This document shows positions 42,907-54,509 of a stretch of DNA of 62,654 bases, in pieces. Position 1 is the stretch's first letter, and each line of letters starts with the position of its first letter. The position numbers were made by a program, and so were the translations under genes. Source of the stretch: an uncultured Clostridia bacterium (GTDB taxonomy: Bacteria > Bacillota > Clostridia > Christensenellales > Pumilibacteraceae). Below the pieces are notes generated by a model that saw nothing but the letters and a program-made list of their open reading frames with translations, did no database searches and had not been told where the DNA came from. The stretch lies in NCBI GenBank assembly GCA_947089425.1, contig CAMUKG010000011.1:1-62654 (forward strand). The letters are read 5' to 3'.

Positions 42907-44988
42907 TTAACGCAAATTTTCGAAATAATTGTTTACTTTTTCCAAAAGCCCCTCGTCGGTGCAACCGCCGAGAAAACGCGCAATATATTCGCGTTCGAGC
43001 GTCTCTCGCGACACGCCGCGCAAACATGCGATTTTCGCGTGCTTTAAAAACGCTTCTTCTCCGTCGGCAAGTTCGGCATATTTTTTCACTGCCGCATCCG
43101 CCTTTTCATAATCGCCGCTTTCGGTAAAACAATCTATGAGCGACGATATAATAGCGTCGTCCTCTTTCAAAGCGAGAGCGGACGCTATATAACGCTCGGC
43201 GCGGGAATACTTTTTTTCAGCAAGCAACATAAGCCCCGCCGCAAAAATATAATAGGCGTCGTCGATTTTGCGCAACTGCTTCATGTATTTTTTCGCGAGG
43301 TTTTTGTTGCCGCCCGCGAGCGCCGCACGAACGAGCATACACCGATATTGCGGCGTATCGTTTATGTGCTGAATAAGATAAGTATAATCGTAAACGGAGT
43401 CGGCGTATTCTCCCATTTTAAAATACGACTCCGCTCTCACAAGATAACCGTATTCGGTGCGAGGACGCCCTTCAATATATCGCGTAGCCCACTTGACCAC
43501 ATTTTTGAAATTCAAAAGAAAACTGTCGAGCGCTATAAGCTTTTCGAGAGCGGCGGGATAATCGGGGTTAACGTCGAACGCTTTTCGAGCCGCATTATAC
43601 GCCGCCGAAAAATTGTTGTCGGCAAGGCATATTTCGGCGCGGATATCGTAATACACTTCGCTTGCTCGCCCCTCTAAAAGATAGGTGTCGAGAACTTCGA
43701 GCGCCTCTTTGTGCCGTCCCAAAAACGTGAGGCACATGGCTTTATCGAGAATACACTCGTTGAGTTTAAACGTTCCTATAAGCACGTCGAGGTCGGAAAC
43801 CGCCTTTTCGTATTCCTCGCACGCCATGTAAATTTCACTGCGCTTTAAGTACGCCGTCGGGTCGGTGGGACGCACCGACGCCATTTCGTCGGCAACAACA
43901 AGAGCTCGGCGATATTCCTTTCGGTCGCGATAAATATCTATAAGTCCCGAATATGCGCCGCTGTAAAAAGTATCCGAAAAGTTTTTGGCTTCTTCGTAAA
44001 GTCTCAATGCTTCTTCCGTTTTTCCCGACTCGCGGCAAATAGACGCCGCGTTGTCGTAGAGTGACCATGCGTGCGCCAAAAAATTCGTTTCCTCTATTTG
44101 CGCTCGCCCCACCTCTATCGCTTTAAGATAATCGCAAAGCGCCACGTCGAATTTTCCCGAAGTGTGATACGAATATCCTCTGCGCGAATAAGCGTTGAAA
44201 AGAGCCGCCGCATCCGAATCGGCGCTCTCTATCACTCCCGTATATTTTATTATGCTGTTTTCGGCGTCGCTCTTTTTCGGGTCGGGCTCATATAGCTCTT
44301 CGGCGTCGACGTCGAACTCGAATTCCACCGTTTCGGTACATTTTTGCGGCGGATATTCAACCATTGCGAAATCGCACACGATTCCCGTAGGCGTTTCCGA
44401 TTCGTCGAACCCTATAAACGCTTTATACGTTCCCTCGCCCCAACCGGTGTTGAAAACGGGAAGTTTTATTCCTTTCACGCAACACACTTGCGCGCAACTC
44501 CCGTCCATATTAACGGCGCCGTCGAGAGGATGGAACGTTTCTTCGCCGTCTTTAACGAGCTTTATAAATTCATCGAGTTCTTTTTTGTCGCAAAGCGCTC
44601 CGAACCCGCTCCCTATTACCGCACCCACTATTTCGCTCGGATTGCGGAGTTTCAGAATATCGCGTTCGTCGGTGAGCGCGAGCCGCCACTCGTAAGAACT
44701 TTGGGCAAAGCCGCCGTCAAGCCCCGCGAGCGCAACGCGCTTTCCGTTGCTTGTGGATACAAGGAGCATAAACGGACGATATTCCCCCGCAAAGAGTTTT
44801 ACGGTGAACGGCTTGCCGCCGCTCGGACTGTAAGGGTCGAAAAAACAGACTTCTCCCGTCGAAAGCTCTATCGGCTCGCAGTCCACACGTTCAAGCTTAT
44901 AACCGCAGTAATCGCCGCCCGAAAGCACGGCGGAATAATCCGCCTCTCCGAAAAGTCTGTTTTTTAATATCCGTTCTGTTTTTTTCAT
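42907..44988 (-). CDS. DUF4241 domain fused to TPR repeats
   Basis: 693 residues. The first 230 or so resemble DUF4241: GGKPFTVKLFAGEYRPFMLLV, SSYEWRLAL, and near 180-210 FNTGWGEGTYKAFIGFD with IVCDFAMVEYP. From about 255 to 670 there are some ten tetratricopeptide-type helix pairs (for example AYSRRGYSYHTSGKFDVALCDYLKAIE and AYLKRSEIYMACEEYEKAVSDLDVLI). TPRs mediate protein binding. DUF4241 function is unknown, though it is often seen around toxin and immunity loci. The gene begins ten bases after dapL and is last in that run. Confidence 0.72.
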   Translation of the reverse strand: MKKTERILKNRLFGEADYSAVLSGGDYCGYKLERVDCEPIELSTGEVCFFDPYSPSGGKPFTVKLFAGEYRPFMLLVSTSNGKRVALAGLDGGFAQSSYEWRLALTDERDILKLRNPSEIVGAVIGSGFGALCDKKELDEFIKLVKDGEETFHPLDGAVNMDGSCAQVCCVKGIKLPVFNTGWGEGTYKAFIGFDESETPTGIVCDFAMVEYPPQKCTETVEFEFDVDAEELYEPDPKKSDAENSIIKYTGVIESADSDAAALFNAYSRRGYSYHTSGKFDVALCDYLKAIEVGRAQIEETNFLAHAWSLYDNAASICRESGKTEEALRLYEEAKNFSDTFYSGAYSGLIDIYRDRKEYRRALVVADEMASVRPTDPTAYLKRSEIYMACEEYEKAVSDLDVLIGTFKLNECILDKAMCLTFLGRHKEALEVLDTYLLEGRASEVYYDIRAEICLADNNFSAAYNAARKAFDVNPDYPAALEKLIALDSFLLNFKNVVKWATRYIEGRPRTEYGYLVRAESYFKMGEYADSVYDYTYLIQHINDTPQYRCMLVRAALAGGNKNLAKKYMKQLRKIDDAYYIFAAGLMLLAEKKYSRAERYIASALALKEDDAIISSLIDCFTESGDYEKADAAVKKYAELADGEEAFLKHAKIACLRGVSRETLEREYIARFLGGCTDEGLLEKVNNYFENLR

Positions 44989-44998
44989 AATATTTTAA

Positions 44999-46159
44999 TT
45001 AAAAAATATCTTTAAATCGCCTCATTGCCTCCGCAGTATTCTTTTCGTCGTTAAACGCCGTTAGGCGGAAAAAGCCTTCGCCGTTCCGTCCGAACCCCGC
45101 GCCGGGCGTTCCCACAACGCCCGCGTTTTTCAATAATTTGTCGAAAAACGTCCAGCTGTCGGTACCGCACTTAAACCAAATGTATGGCGAATTGACGCCG
45201 CCGGTGTGATATACGTTCATACTTTTAAGCGTGTCAGACATCAGCGCCGCATTCTTCTTATATGCGTCTATATTTTTGCGGATTTGCGCTTTGCCCTCTT
45301 CGGTATAAACCGCTTCCGCCATGCGTTGCACAACGTAGGAAACTCCGTTGAATTTGGTCGACTGACGACGAAGCCACATTTTATTTAAATTCCCGAGAGC
45401 GTGCGGCACAACCGTGTAGCCGCAACGGGTGCCCGTGAAGCCCGCCGTCTTGCTGAACGAACAAAATTCTACGGCGCACTTCTCGGCGCCTTTCACTTCG
45501 AAAATCGAGCGCGGCAAATTTTTGTCGCTCACAAAAGTCTCGTATGCCGCGTCGAACAGAATAACGGCGTCGCACGACAGCGCGTAATCCACCCATACGG
45601 CAAGCTGTTCGCGCGTGTAAACCGCTCCCGTAGGATTATTCGGCGAACAAATATAAATTATGTCCGCTTTATTTTTTTCGTTCGGAAGAGGCAAAAATCC
45701 GTTTTCTTCGACCGCGTCGGCATAAATTATCTTTCTGCCCTGCATAACGTTCGTGTCGACATACACGGGATAGACGGGGTCAGGCACAAGAACGGTGCAA
45801 TCTTCGGAAAACAAATCGAGAATATTGCCCACGTCCGACTTTGCGCCGTCGCTCACAAAAATTTCCGTTTCGTCCACGTTTATGCCGCGCTCGCGATACG
45901 ATTTCGCGATTGCTTCGGTGAGAAACGAATAGCCGCGATACGGTCCGTATCCTCTGAACGTTTCTTTCACTCCCATTTCCGCAACGGCGCGCTTGCCCGC
46001 CTCAACCACAGCGGAACACAGCGGAAGCGTGACGTCGCCTATTCCGAGCTTTATAATATTTTTGTCGGGGTTTTCTTTTTTATACGCCGCGACTCTGTTT
46101 TCGATTTCGGCAAAAAGATAACTGTCTTTTAATTCGGCAAAATTTTTATTAAGTTTCAA
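44999..46159 (-). CDS. dapL: LL-diaminopimelate aminotransferase
   Basis: 386 residues. PLP class I/II aminotransferase that converts tetrahydrodipicolinate directly to LL-DAP, bypassing the acylated routes. Markers are KLGIGDVTLPL (about 37-47), FRGYGPYRGYSFL near 68-80, SDGAKSDVGNI near 104 and the PLP lysine in CSFSKTAGFTGTRCGY (about 235-250). Its product is the substrate of the DapF part of the fusion encoded just upstream. Confidence 0.94.
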   Translation of the reverse strand: MKLNKNFAELKDSYLFAEIENRVAAYKKENPDKNIIKLGIGDVTLPLCSAVVEAGKRAVAEMGVKETFRGYGPYRGYSFLTEAIAKSYRERGINVDETEIFVSDGAKSDVGNILDLFSEDCTVLVPDPVYPVYVDTNVMQGRKIIYADAVEENGFLPLPNEKNKADIIYICSPNNPTGAVYTREQLAVWVDYALSCDAVILFDAAYETFVSDKNLPRSIFEVKGAEKCAVEFCSFSKTAGFTGTRCGYTVVPHALGNLNKMWLRRQSTKFNGVSYVVQRMAEAVYTEEGKAQIRKNIDAYKKNAALMSDTLKSMNVYHTGGVNSPYIWFKCGTDSWTFFDKLLKNAGVVGTPGAGFGRNGEGFFRLTAFNDEKNTAEAMRRFKDIF

Positions 46160-46217
46160 AACGCATTACCTCCGCTTTTCTGTTTATGCGCAATTACGCG
46201 ACGCGTGCCCATGATTG

Positions 46218-47828
46218 TTATTTACTTTCTTTATTTTTGAGCGAAGCCGCTATAAACTCCACAAACAACGGGTGCGGACGGTGCGGGCGCGACTTGAATT
46301 CGGGATGATACTGCACGCCCAAATGGAATTTCTTTTGAGGGATTTCCACCGCTTCCACAAGGGTTCCGTCGGGACTTGTGCCCGCTATGCTCAGTCCCAA
46401 GCTTTCGAACTTCTCGCGATAGGCGTTGTTAAACTCGTATCTGTGGCGGTGACGCTCCATAACGCTCGGCTGCTTATAAGCGCGACTGAGCACGGAGCCG
46501 TCTTTTATCACACATTCGTAGGCTCCGAGCCTCATGCTTCCGCCCGTGTTCTCGTAGCCTATTTGCCCTTCCATAATATCTATAACTTTATTTTGCGATT
46601 CCATATCGAACTCGCGGCTGTTGGCGTCCGCAAAACCCGCCACATGACGGGCAAAGTCGATTACGGCTATTTGCATACCGAGACAAATTCCGAAATACGG
46701 CACGTCGTTTTCGCGGCAATATTGCGCCGAGTACACCATTCCCTCTATTCCTCTGTCGCCGAAACCGCCGGGCACTATTATTCCGTCGCAATCGCCGAGA
46801 ATTTCTTTTGCGGTAGCGGGCGTTATTTTTTCTGCATCGAGCCAACGCAAATCTATTTTCGCGCCGTTTTCTATTCCCGCATGAGTGAGCGCTTCCACAA
46901 TCGAAAGATATGCGTCGAACATTTTAACGTATTTGCCCACAAGCCCGATAGTTACCGTTTTGTTGCGCGAATGAGCTTTTCTTAGCATCTCTTTCCACAC
47001 GGTTAAATCGGGCGGATTGTCGTCGAGCCCGAGCTCGCGCGAAACGATTTCGGAAAATTTACTCTCTTCGAGCATAACGGGCGCTTCGTACAAAATGGAA
47101 ACGTCTCTGTTCTCTATTACGCAATCGGGCGGAACGTTGCAAAACATCGATATTTTCTTTCTCGCCGATTCGTCTATCGGGCGATTGCAACGAAGCACCA
47201 CGAGGTTGGGCGATATGCCCATGCTTTGAAGTTCTTTCACGCTATGCTGAGTGGGCTTTGTTTTCATCTCGCCGCTCGAACTGATTACGGGCGCAAGGGT
47301 TACGTGAATAAACAGGCAGTTTTCGCGTCCCGCTTCGTTTGAAACTTGCCTAATAGCTTCCAAAAACGGCAAACTTTCTATGTCGCCCGTAGTTCCGCCT
47401 ATTTCGGTTATTACTACGTCGGCATTGATTTTTTTACCCACCGAATAAATGAACTTTTTAATCTCGTTCGTTATGTGAGGAATAACTTGCACCGTTTCGC
47501 CGTTATACACGCCTTTGCGCTCGTTGTCGAGCACGTTCCAATAAACCTTGCCTGTGGTAAGGTTACTGTACTTATTCAAGTTTTCGTCTATAAAGCGTTC
47601 GTAATGTCCCAAATCGAGGTCGGTTTCCGCACCGTCTTCGGTAACGTAAACTTCGCCGTGCTGATACGGGCTCATAGTGCCCGGGTCCATATTTATATAC
47701 GGGTCGAGCTTTTGCGCAATAACTTTTAAGCCTTTGGCTTTAAGCATCATGCCTATGCTTGCCGCAGTTATTCCTTTGCCGAGCCCCGAAACTACGCCGC
47801 CCGTCACGAAAATGTATTTCTTTATCAT
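46218..47828 (-). CDS. pyrG: CTP synthase
   Basis: 536 residues from ATG 47828 with AAGGAG upstream; the longer frame is a shadow of the fusion gene. The amidoligase domain starts [24 protein letters not shown] (P-loop). The C-terminal glutamine amidotransferase domain has the nucleophile in [14 protein letters not shown] and the His/Glu pair in [13 protein letters not shown]. It makes CTP from UTP. The start codon overlaps the stop of the carB-dapF gene (ATGA). Confidence 0.97.
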   Translation of the reverse strand: MIKKYIFVTGGVVSGLGKGITAASIGMMLKAKGLKVIAQKLDPYINMDPGTMSPYQHGEVYVTEDGAETDLDLGHYERFIDENLNKYSNLTTGKVYWNVLDNERKGVYNGETVQVIPHITNEIKKFIYSVGKKINADVVITEIGGTTGDIESLPFLEAIRQVSNEAGRENCLFIHVTLAPVISSSGEMKTKPTQHSVKELQSMGISPNLVVLRCNRPIDESARKKISMFCNVPPDCVIENRDVSILYEAPVMLEESKFSEIVSRELGLDDNPPDLTVWKEMLRKAHSRNKTVTIGLVGKYVKMFDAYLSIVEALTHAGIENGAKIDLRWLDAEKITPATAKEILGDCDGIIVPGGFGDRGIEGMVYSAQYCRENDVPYFGICLGMQIAVIDFARHVAGFADANSREFDMESQNKVIDIMEGQIGYENTGGSMRLGAYECVIKDGSVLSRAYKQPSVMERHRHRYEFNNAYREKFESLGLSIAGTSPDGTLVEAVEIPQKKFHLGVQYHPEFKSRPHRPHPLFVEFIAASLKNKESK

Positions 47829-50800
47829 AAACGCACCACTCCTTTGAAAATCTCGCATGCCTCGCCTGTCATAAACACGGTTTCGTTCGTATAGCGAATC
47901 GAAAGTTCGCCGCCGAGCAACCTCACGGCAATTTCGGCGTCTAAATCGCAATGCCCTCCGAGCACAGCCGCGACAACCGCCGCGCACGCTCCCGTGCCGC
48001 AAGCGTAAGTTTCGCCCGAGCCGCGTTCCCACACTCTCATTTTAAGGTGAGTGCGGTCTATAATCTGCACAAACTCCACGTTCACGCGCTTAGGAAACAG
48101 CGGGTCGCACTCTATTGCTTTCCCTATTGCCGCAACGTCGATTTGGCTTACGTTTTCAACGAACAGCACGCAATGGGGATTGCCCATAGAAACGCATGTT
48201 ATTTCATGTTCCGCGCCGCCCACTTTCACTTTGCGCGCCACAACGTTTTCGCCGTCGAGCTTAACGGGAATTTGCGACGGTTTTAATGCGGGAGCGCCCA
48301 TATCCACCTTTGCGGAATTTACGTAACCGCCCCGCACGAACAACCACAGCTTTTTAATTCCGCTCTTAGTCTCGATTGTAATTTCGCGTTTATCTCCGAT
48401 TTTGCCATAATCGTAAAGATATTTCGCCACGCAACGAATCGCGTTACCGCACATCATCCCCTCCGTTCCGTCCGAATTGAACATGCGCATTTTAGCGTCG
48501 GCTACTTCCGACGGGCAAATGAATACGGCACCGTCGCCGCCCACACCGAAGTGGCGGTCGCTGAGGTTTACCGCAACCGACTCCATGTTGGTTATGTGGC
48601 GGTTTAAGCAATCTATGTAAATATAATCGTTACCGCAACCTTGCATCTTTATAAAGCTGAGTTTTTGACGCTCGGTGCGCATGTCGTTTATGTTCACAAG
48701 CTCGGTGTTATACGCCGAATAGCGCGATTTGAGCGAGAACGCGAGCGCTTTTGCGGTGTCTATACTCGTAAGGCACGGAACGGCGAGCGAAACCGCTCTT
48801 CTGCGCAGTCTCACGTCGTCTTCGGTGGGAATTCTTCCCTTTGTAGAGGTGGAAATAAACAAATCTATTTTTCCGCTCGAAAGAAGAGTCATTGTGTTGT
48901 TTTCGGCACATTCGTTTATCTTCTTCACTTCGGTTACGGGGAAACCGCTTTTTTTAATTATCCGAGCGGTGCCTTCGGTGGCGTAAATTTCATAGCCGAG
49001 TTCGCTGTAAGCTTTCGCCACGTCGGAAATTTCGGGCTTATCGGTATCGCGCACCGAAATTAAAATTCCGCCCGTCTTTTGCATTTTGTACCCCGCAGCA
49101 AGCAATCCTTTATAAAGCGCTTCGTCGAGCGTTTTGCCTATTCCGAGCACCTCGCCCGTAGATTTCATTTCGGGGCCCAAGTGAGTGTCGAGGTCTGCAA
49201 GTTTTTCAAAACTGAAAATGGGAACTTTAACGGCAACATAGGGCGAAGTTTTATATAGCCCCGTACCGTAACCAAGCTTATTGAGTTTTTTGCCGAGCAT
49301 ACAAAGAGTGGCAAGCTGAATCATGGGAACGCCCGTAACTTTGGAAATATACGGTATCGTTCTAGAAGAACGGGGGTTCACCTCTATAACGTAAATGCGG
49401 TTGTCGGATATTATATACTGTATATTCACAAGCCCTTTTGTGTTGAGCGCTTTGGCAAGCTTATGAGTGTAGTCAACCAACAATTCGCGCATTGCGTCGG
49501 TAACATTGTGCGCGGGATACACCGCAATACTGTCGCCGCTGTGAATGCCCGCGCGCTCTATATGCTCCATAATGCCGGGAATGAGAATATCCTCGCCGTC
49601 GCAAATAGCGTCAACCTCTATTTCGGTGCCCATAATATACTTGTCGATTAGAATGTTGTTGTCTTCGTTTTCGGCAAGTATAATCTTCATATACTCTTTA
49701 ATATCCGACTCGGAGAACGCTATTATCATGTTTTGCCCGCCGAGCACATAGCTGGGGCGCATAAGCACGGGATAACCGAGCGACGCGCCCGCTTTGAGCG
49801 CCTCTTCGGTAGTTTTCACCGTAACGCCCTTAGGTCGCGCAATTTGCAGTTCTTCCAACAATGCGTCGAAACGCTCGCGGTCTTCGGCACGGTCTATGCT
49901 GTCCGCCGAAGTGCCGAGAATACGCACTCCGTTGTCGCTCAAATGTTTTGTAAGTTTTATAGCCGTCTGCCCGCCGAACGCCACCACAACGCCGTAAGGC
50001 TTTTCGGTTGCTATAACGTTGTCAACGTCTTCGGGAGTGAGCGGCTCGAAATACAGCCTGTCGGCAGTGTCGAAATCGGTGGAAACCGTTTCGGGGTTGT
50101 TGTTCACAATCGCCACTTCGTAGCCCGCTTCTTTCAACGCCCAAACGCAATGAACGGAAGCGTAATCGAATTCTATGCCCTGCCCTATTCGTATGGGGCC
50201 CGAACCGAAAACTATAACTCTGCGTTTATTCGACTTGCGTTCCGCCATGAAAGCCGCCGCCTCGTTTTCCGAATCGTATGTTGAATAAAAATACGGTGTT
50301 TCGGCTTTGAACTCGGCGCCGCAAGTGTCAACCATTTTATATACGGCGCGGGCGTGCTTGGTCTGCTTTTTGCCCGTAATCGCCTCTATTGCCTTATCGG
50401 GATATCCGAGCTTTTTCGCCTTTAAATACGTATCCGAATCGAGAACTTTTCCCTGCACGCTCTTTTCAAAACGAACGAGGTTGTCTATTTTATGTAAGAA
50501 CCACTTGTCTATCTTCGTCTTTTCGGCAATGTCGTTAACGGTAAAGCCGCGCCAAAGCGCCTCGAACAACAAAAACAGCCGATAGTCTGACGCAGGCATA
50601 AGTCCGTCGAACACTTGCTCGTCAGTCCACTCTGTGAAACGGTCGGATTTGAGAGTGAGAAGATTTTCGGCGCCGCGCACCGCTTTGAGTAGAGCTGCTT
50701 CGAAATACGGCGCTATTGCCATAACCTCGCCCGTAGCTTTCATTTGAGTGCCCAAAGAACGTTTTGCATACACAAACTTATCGAACGGCCATTTGGGAAG

Positions 50801-51868
50801 CTTTACCACCACATAGTCGAGAGTGGGCTCGAAACAAGCGCAAGTCTTTTTCGTCACCGCGTTGGAAATTTCGTCGAGAGTGTAGCCGAGCGCCAAGAGA
50901 GTAGCCACTTTTGCTATGGGGTAGCCCGTAGCTTTACTTGCAAGAGCGGAACTGCGGCTGACGCGCGGATTCACTTCTATAACCGCATATTCGAAACTAT
51001 CGGGGTTTAAAGCGAACTGGCAGTTGCATCCCCCCACCACGTCGAGCGCCGATATAATATTGAGCGCCGCGCTGCGAAGCATTTGAAATTCTTTATCGGC
51101 AAGTGTGACTGTGGGTGCAACCACTATGCTGTCGCCCGTATGTATTCCCACAGGGTCGAGGTTTTCCATACTGCACACCGCAATCGCGTTGCCCGCCGAA
51201 TCGCGCATAACCTCGAATTCTATTTCTTTCCAGCCGTATATGCTCTTTTCCACCAAAACTTGCCCTATGGGGCTGAGCTCTATGCCGCCTTTGGTGATTT
51301 CTCGCAACTCGGTTTCGTTTTCGGCAATGCCGCCGCCCGCGCCGCCCAAAGTGAACGCGGGGCGAATTATAATGGGATACCCTATTTCATCCGCGAACTT
51401 TACAGCCGACTCAACGTCGGTAACAACAAGCGACGGAACTACGGGCTGCCCTATCGAAAGCATGGTGTCTTTAAACATTTGTCTGTCTTCGGCGCGGTCG
51501 ATTGTGTCAACTTTCATGCCGAGAAGCCGCACTCCCTTGCTTTCCAAAAATCCCGATTTGGCGAGTTGCATCGATAGCGTAAGTCCCGTTTGCCCTCCGA
51601 GCGACGGCAAAATGCTGTCGGGCTTTTCAAGCTCTATAATGCGCTCTAACGTTGTAATATTGAGCGGCTCGATATAAATCGAGTCCGCCATAGCTTTATC
51701 GGTCATGATTGTGGCGGGATTGCTGTTCACGAGCACAACTTCTATTTTCTCGGATTTAAGCGTTCTGCAAGCTTGCGTGCCCGCATAGTCGAATTCGGCG
51801 GCTTGCCCGATTGTAATCGGACCGGAACCGATTACCAAAACTTTCTTTATATCTTTATTCTTAGGCAT
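47825..51868 (-). CDS. carB-dapF: CarB-DapF fusion: carbamoyl-phosphate synthase large subunit joined to diaminopimelate epimerase
   Basis: 1347 residues in one uninterrupted frame. Residues 1 to about 1062 are a complete CarB. Two ATP-grasp halves are present ([21 protein letters not shown] at the start, [21 protein letters not shown] near 555), and the MGS allosteric domain ends with [21 protein letters not shown] junction of about seven residues (MRTERQK) leads into a complete DapF of 278 residues. The DapF part begins [17 protein letters not shown] at about 1070, with catalytic cysteines in MMCGNAIRC and YACGTGACA. CarB makes carbamoyl phosphate with CarA; DapF turns LL-DAP into meso-DAP. 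An ATG at the junction (48680-48682) could serve an independent DapF, but no ribosome binding site precedes it. I know of no common fusion of this kind. Confidence 0.9.
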   Translation of the reverse strand: MPKNKDIKKVLVIGSGPITIGQAAEFDYAGTQACRTLKSEKIEVVLVNSNPATIMTDKAMADSIYIEPLNITTLERIIELEKPDSILPSLGGQTGLTLSMQLAKSGFLESKGVRLLGMKVDTIDRAEDRQMFKDTMLSIGQPVVPSLVVTDVESAVKFADEIGYPIIIRPAFTLGGAGGGIAENETELREITKGGIELSPIGQVLVEKSIYGWKEIEFEVMRDSAGNAIAVCSMENLDPVGIHTGDSIVVAPTVTLADKEFQMLRSAALNIISALDVVGGCNCQFALNPDSFEYAVIEVNPRVSRSSALASKATGYPIAKVATLLALGYTLDEISNAVTKKTCACFEPTLDYVVVKLPKWPFDKFVYAKRSLGTQMKATGEVMAIAPYFEAALLKAVRGAENLLTLKSDRFTEWTDEQVFDGLMPASDYRLFLLFEALWRGFTVNDIAEKTKIDKWFLHKIDNLVRFEKSVQGKVLDSDTYLKAKKLGYPDKAIEAITGKKQTKHARAVYKMVDTCGAEFKAETPYFYSTYDSENEAAAFMAERKSNKRRVIVFGSGPIRIGQGIEFDYASVHCVWALKEAGYEVAIVNNNPETVSTDFDTADRLYFEPLTPEDVDNVIATEKPYGVVVAFGGQTAIKLTKHLSDNGVRILGTSADSIDRAEDRERFDALLEELQIARPKGVTVKTTEEALKAGASLGYPVLMRPSYVLGGQNMIIAFSESDIKEYMKIILAENEDNNILIDKYIMGTEIEVDAICDGEDILIPGIMEHIERAGIHSGDSIAVYPAHNVTDAMRELLVDYTHKLAKALNTKGLVNIQYIISDNRIYVIEVNPRSSRTIPYISKVTGVPMIQLATLCMLGKKLNKLGYGTGLYKTSPYVAVKVPIFSFEKLADLDTHLGPEMKSTGEVLGIGKTLDEALYKGLLAAGYKMQKTGGILISVRDTDKPEISDVAKAYSELGYEIYATEGTARIIKKSGFPVTEVKKINECAENNTMTLLSSGKIDLFISTSTKGRIPTEDDVRLRRRAVSLAVPCLTSIDTAKALAFSLKSRYSAYNTELVNINDMRTERQKLSFIKMQGCGNDYIYIDCLNRHITNMESVAVNLSDRHFGVGGDGAVFICPSEVADAKMRMFNSDGTEGMMCGNAIRCVAKYLYDYGKIGDKREITIETKSGIKKLWLFVRGGYVNSAKVDMGAPALKPSQIPVKLDGENVVARKVKVGGAEHEITCVSMGNPHCVLFVENVSQIDVAAIGKAIECDPLFPKRVNVEFVQIIDRTHLKMRVWERGSGETYACGTGACAAVVAAVLGGHCDLDAEIAVRLLGGELSIRYTNETVFMTGEACEIFKGVVRL

Positions 51869-51930
51869 ATTCTCTCACGTCTCCTCGTTTTTTCTCGGTT
51901 GCGTTTTTATTTCGCGCGCGTGTTCGCCGC

Positions 51931-52992
51931 TTACTTTTGCATAAGCTCCATAAATCGGTCGAAAAGAAAATTCGTATCGAGCGGACCGCCGCACGCTTCG
52001 GGGTGGAATTGCACCGAAAACGCGGGAATAGCCGAATAATCTATCCCCTCAGCAGTTTTATCGTTCGCATTGGTATAGCGCAAAACGGCGTCGGCGGGAA
52101 GAGAATCGCGCACCACCGCATAGCCGTGATTTTGGCTCGTTATGTACGTGCGCCCCGTAACCGAATCGCGCACCGGTTGATTTGCTCCCCTGTGCCCGAA
52201 TTTCAATTTAGACGTGCTCGCTCCTCTGCTTAGCGCCAAAAGTTGATGCCCCAAGCATATTCCGAACGTGGGAATACGGTATTCGTTCACTTTTTTAAGT
52301 TCCTCTATTATGTCGGTGTTGTCGGCGGGGTCGCCGCCGCCGTTTGTCAGCATTATTCCGTCGGGTTTAAGTTCGTAGATTCTTTCCGCTTTCGTGTGAG
52401 CGGGCACGCGAATAACGGTGCAATCGCGCTTTAACAGTTCGCGCTCTATGTTAGCCTTAGCGCCGAAATCCCACAGCACAACTCTTTTGCTTCCGTTTCC
52501 GAGCGTGCGCTCTTCTTTGCATGTGGTATTTAATACGGCGTCTTTCACTCTGTACGCTTTGAGTTCTTTCAATTTTTCGGGCGAAAGCGTTTTCTTTGAC
52601 GTTATAATTCCGTTCATGACGCCTTTCGACCTTATCTTTTTTGTGAGCGCGCGAGTATCCACTCCGCATATTCCAACAATGCCGTGCTTTTTCAAAAAGC
52701 CGTCGAGTTCGTTCTCTTTGCGAAAATTACTCCCCACTCCGCATTCTTCGCGCACTACGTAGCCTTTAAGCGCGGGCGCTTCGCTTTCGGAATCGGCTTC
52801 GATTGCGCCGTAGTTGCCTATAAGCGGAAAGGTGTGCGTAACTATTTGCCCGTAGTAACTCGGGTCGGTGAGAGTTTCCATATATCCCACCATAGCGGTG
52901 GTAAACACGACCTCGCCCACCGTTTCGCCGTCGGCGCCTATCGCTTCGCCCTCGAATACACTGCCGTCGGAAAGAATTAAATATCTTTTCAT
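51931..52992 (-). CDS. carA: Carbamoyl-phosphate synthase small subunit
   Basis: 353 residues from ATG 52992 with AAGGAG upstream. Hydrolyses glutamine and channels ammonia to CarB. N-terminal domain DGSVFEGEAIGADGETVGEVVF; class I amidotransferase with the nucleophile in FGICLGHQLLALS (about 232-244) and SVQFHPEACGGP near the end. 62 bases before carB. Confidence 0.96.
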   Translation of the reverse strand: MKRYLILSDGSVFEGEAIGADGETVGEVVFTTAMVGYMETLTDPSYYGQIVTHTFPLIGNYGAIEADSESEAPALKGYVVREECGVGSNFRKENELDGFLKKHGIVGICGVDTRALTKKIRSKGVMNGIITSKKTLSPEKLKELKAYRVKDAVLNTTCKEERTLGNGSKRVVLWDFGAKANIERELLKRDCTVIRVPAHTKAERIYELKPDGIMLTNGGGDPADNTDIIEELKKVNEYRIPTFGICLGHQLLALSRGASTSKLKFGHRGANQPVRDSVTGRTYITSQNHGYAVVRDSLPADAVLRYTNANDKTAEGIDYSAIPAFSVQFHPEACGGPLDTNFLFDRFMELMQK

Positions 52993-53088
52993 GCTTTTCT
53001 CCTTAAATATTCCACGGTATAACCTTGCCGAAACGTTCAAAAACCTTTATGAACGGTCTCGCGCGCAATCTTCTCGAATTTACGAGCT

Positions 53089-54498
53089 TTAAACGTCGTC
53101 GAACATGTGTTTTCCGCTACCCACTACCGGAATGGGATATTCGCCCGTAAAACAGCCGCTGCAAAATTTTACGCCTTTTTCTTTTCCGATTGCCACAAGA
53201 TTATTTAAATCGAGGTATTCCAAACTGTCGGCGCCGATTTTTTTGCAGATTCCGTCCACCGAAAGGTGATTTGCAATTAAATTGTCGACGCTGTCTATAT
53301 CGGTGCCGAAATAGCACGGGTGCTTAAACGGCGGACTGGAAATGCGCAAGTGAATTTCTTTCGCCCCCATTTGCCTGAGAGGCGCAAGCATACGGGCGCT
53401 CGTAGTGCCTCGCACAATGGAATCGTCAACGAGAACTATTCTCTTTCCCTCTATTTGCGCTCTCAAAGGATTTAACTTAACGTTCACCGTCCGCTCTCTC
53501 ATTTTTTGCGACGGCTCAATAAAACTACGCCCCATGTATCTGTTTTTCACAAACGCGGGAGCGTAAGGTATTCCCGATTCCAAACTGTATCCGAGCGCCG
53601 CGTCGAGTCCGCTGTCGGGCACGCCGCAAACTATATCCGCCTCGATAGGTTTTTGGCGATACAAAGCCCGCCCCATAGCGAGCCTCGATTCGTACACGCT
53701 CATGCCGTCTATGAACGAATCGGAACGAGCTATGTAAATCATTTCGAACACGCACAAACCTCTGCAAGACAAATCTTTTTGCCGCATGGTTGTTTCTTTG
53801 CCAGTTCTGTCAATGCTTATAAGTTCGCCGGGCTGAACGTCGCGCACAAATTCGGCGCCTATGCAATCGAGCGCGCAACTTTCGCTCGCAAACACGGTAG
53901 CCGAACCGAGCTTTCCCATGCAAAGAGGACGAAAGCCGCATTTGTCGCGCGCCGCAATAAGTTTTTCGGGGGTGGCGATTACAAGCGAAAAAGCGCCTTC
54001 GAGAATATTCATTACGTTAAAAACAGCTTTTTCTATATTACGACAACAAATCATTTGCTCGATTAAAAGCATGTTTATGATTTCGGAATCGTTGGTGGTG
54101 TGAAACACTTTGCCGCCTTGATTCACCATTTCGCTTCTTAGCTTTGCCGCGTTGGTTATGTTTCCGTTATGAGCGAGCGCGCAAGTCAGTTGTGAATGAA
54201 CGGTTTCTATCGGCTGAGTGTTTTCCACCGTGTTGTTGCCCGTAGTGGAATATCTCACATGCCCCGCCGCCACGTTTGTGGACGGAACGTGACGCAAAAA
54301 GTCGCCGAATATGTCGTTAACGAGCCCTACGTTTTTATGGCATATCAGAGTGTCGTCGGTGTAAAACGTTGCAATGCCCGCGCCCTCTTGTCCTCTGTGT
54401 TGCAATGCGAGCAACGCCGACGCGGTCAAACCCGCAGCCTGTATCGGCTCGGGACTTATTATTCCGAATATTCCGCATTCTTCGTTAATTTTTCTCAT
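53089..54498 (-). CDS. purF: Amidophosphoribosyltransferase
   Basis: 469 residues. First step of purine synthesis. The N-terminal nucleophile Cys8 (EECGIFG) implies removal of a short propeptide. RGQEGAGIATF, HNGNITN and the PRPP motif IVLVDDSIVRGTTSARML (about 353-370) follow. Cysteines at KCGFRPLC, HPCYFG and FCSGCF fit the [4Fe-4S]-containing Bacillus type. It is the only purine gene in the window. The gap to carA is 96 bases; no PyrR-type anti-antiterminator was recognised in it. Confidence 0.95.
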   Translation of the reverse strand: MRKINEECGIFGIISPEPIQAAGLTASALLALQHRGQEGAGIATFYTDDTLICHKNVGLVNDIFGDFLRHVPSTNVAAGHVRYSTTGNNTVENTQPIETVHSQLTCALAHNGNITNAAKLRSEMVNQGGKVFHTTNDSEIINMLLIEQMICCRNIEKAVFNVMNILEGAFSLVIATPEKLIAARDKCGFRPLCMGKLGSATVFASESCALDCIGAEFVRDVQPGELISIDRTGKETTMRQKDLSCRGLCVFEMIYIARSDSFIDGMSVYESRLAMGRALYRQKPIEADIVCGVPDSGLDAALGYSLESGIPYAPAFVKNRYMGRSFIEPSQKMRERTVNVKLNPLRAQIEGKRIVLVDDSIVRGTTSARMLAPLRQMGAKEIHLRISSPPFKHPCYFGTDIDSVDNLIANHLSVDGICKKIGADSLEYLDLNNLVAIGKEKGVKFCSGCFTGEYPIPVVGSGKHMFDDV

Positions 54499-54509
54499 AA
54501 CCGCTTTTG

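Noticed and set aside
52993..53088. Possible PyrR-type attenuator before carA
   Set aside because: The 96-base gap has a small GTTC/GAAC hairpin, but no PyrR binding-loop consensus and no T-run terminator.
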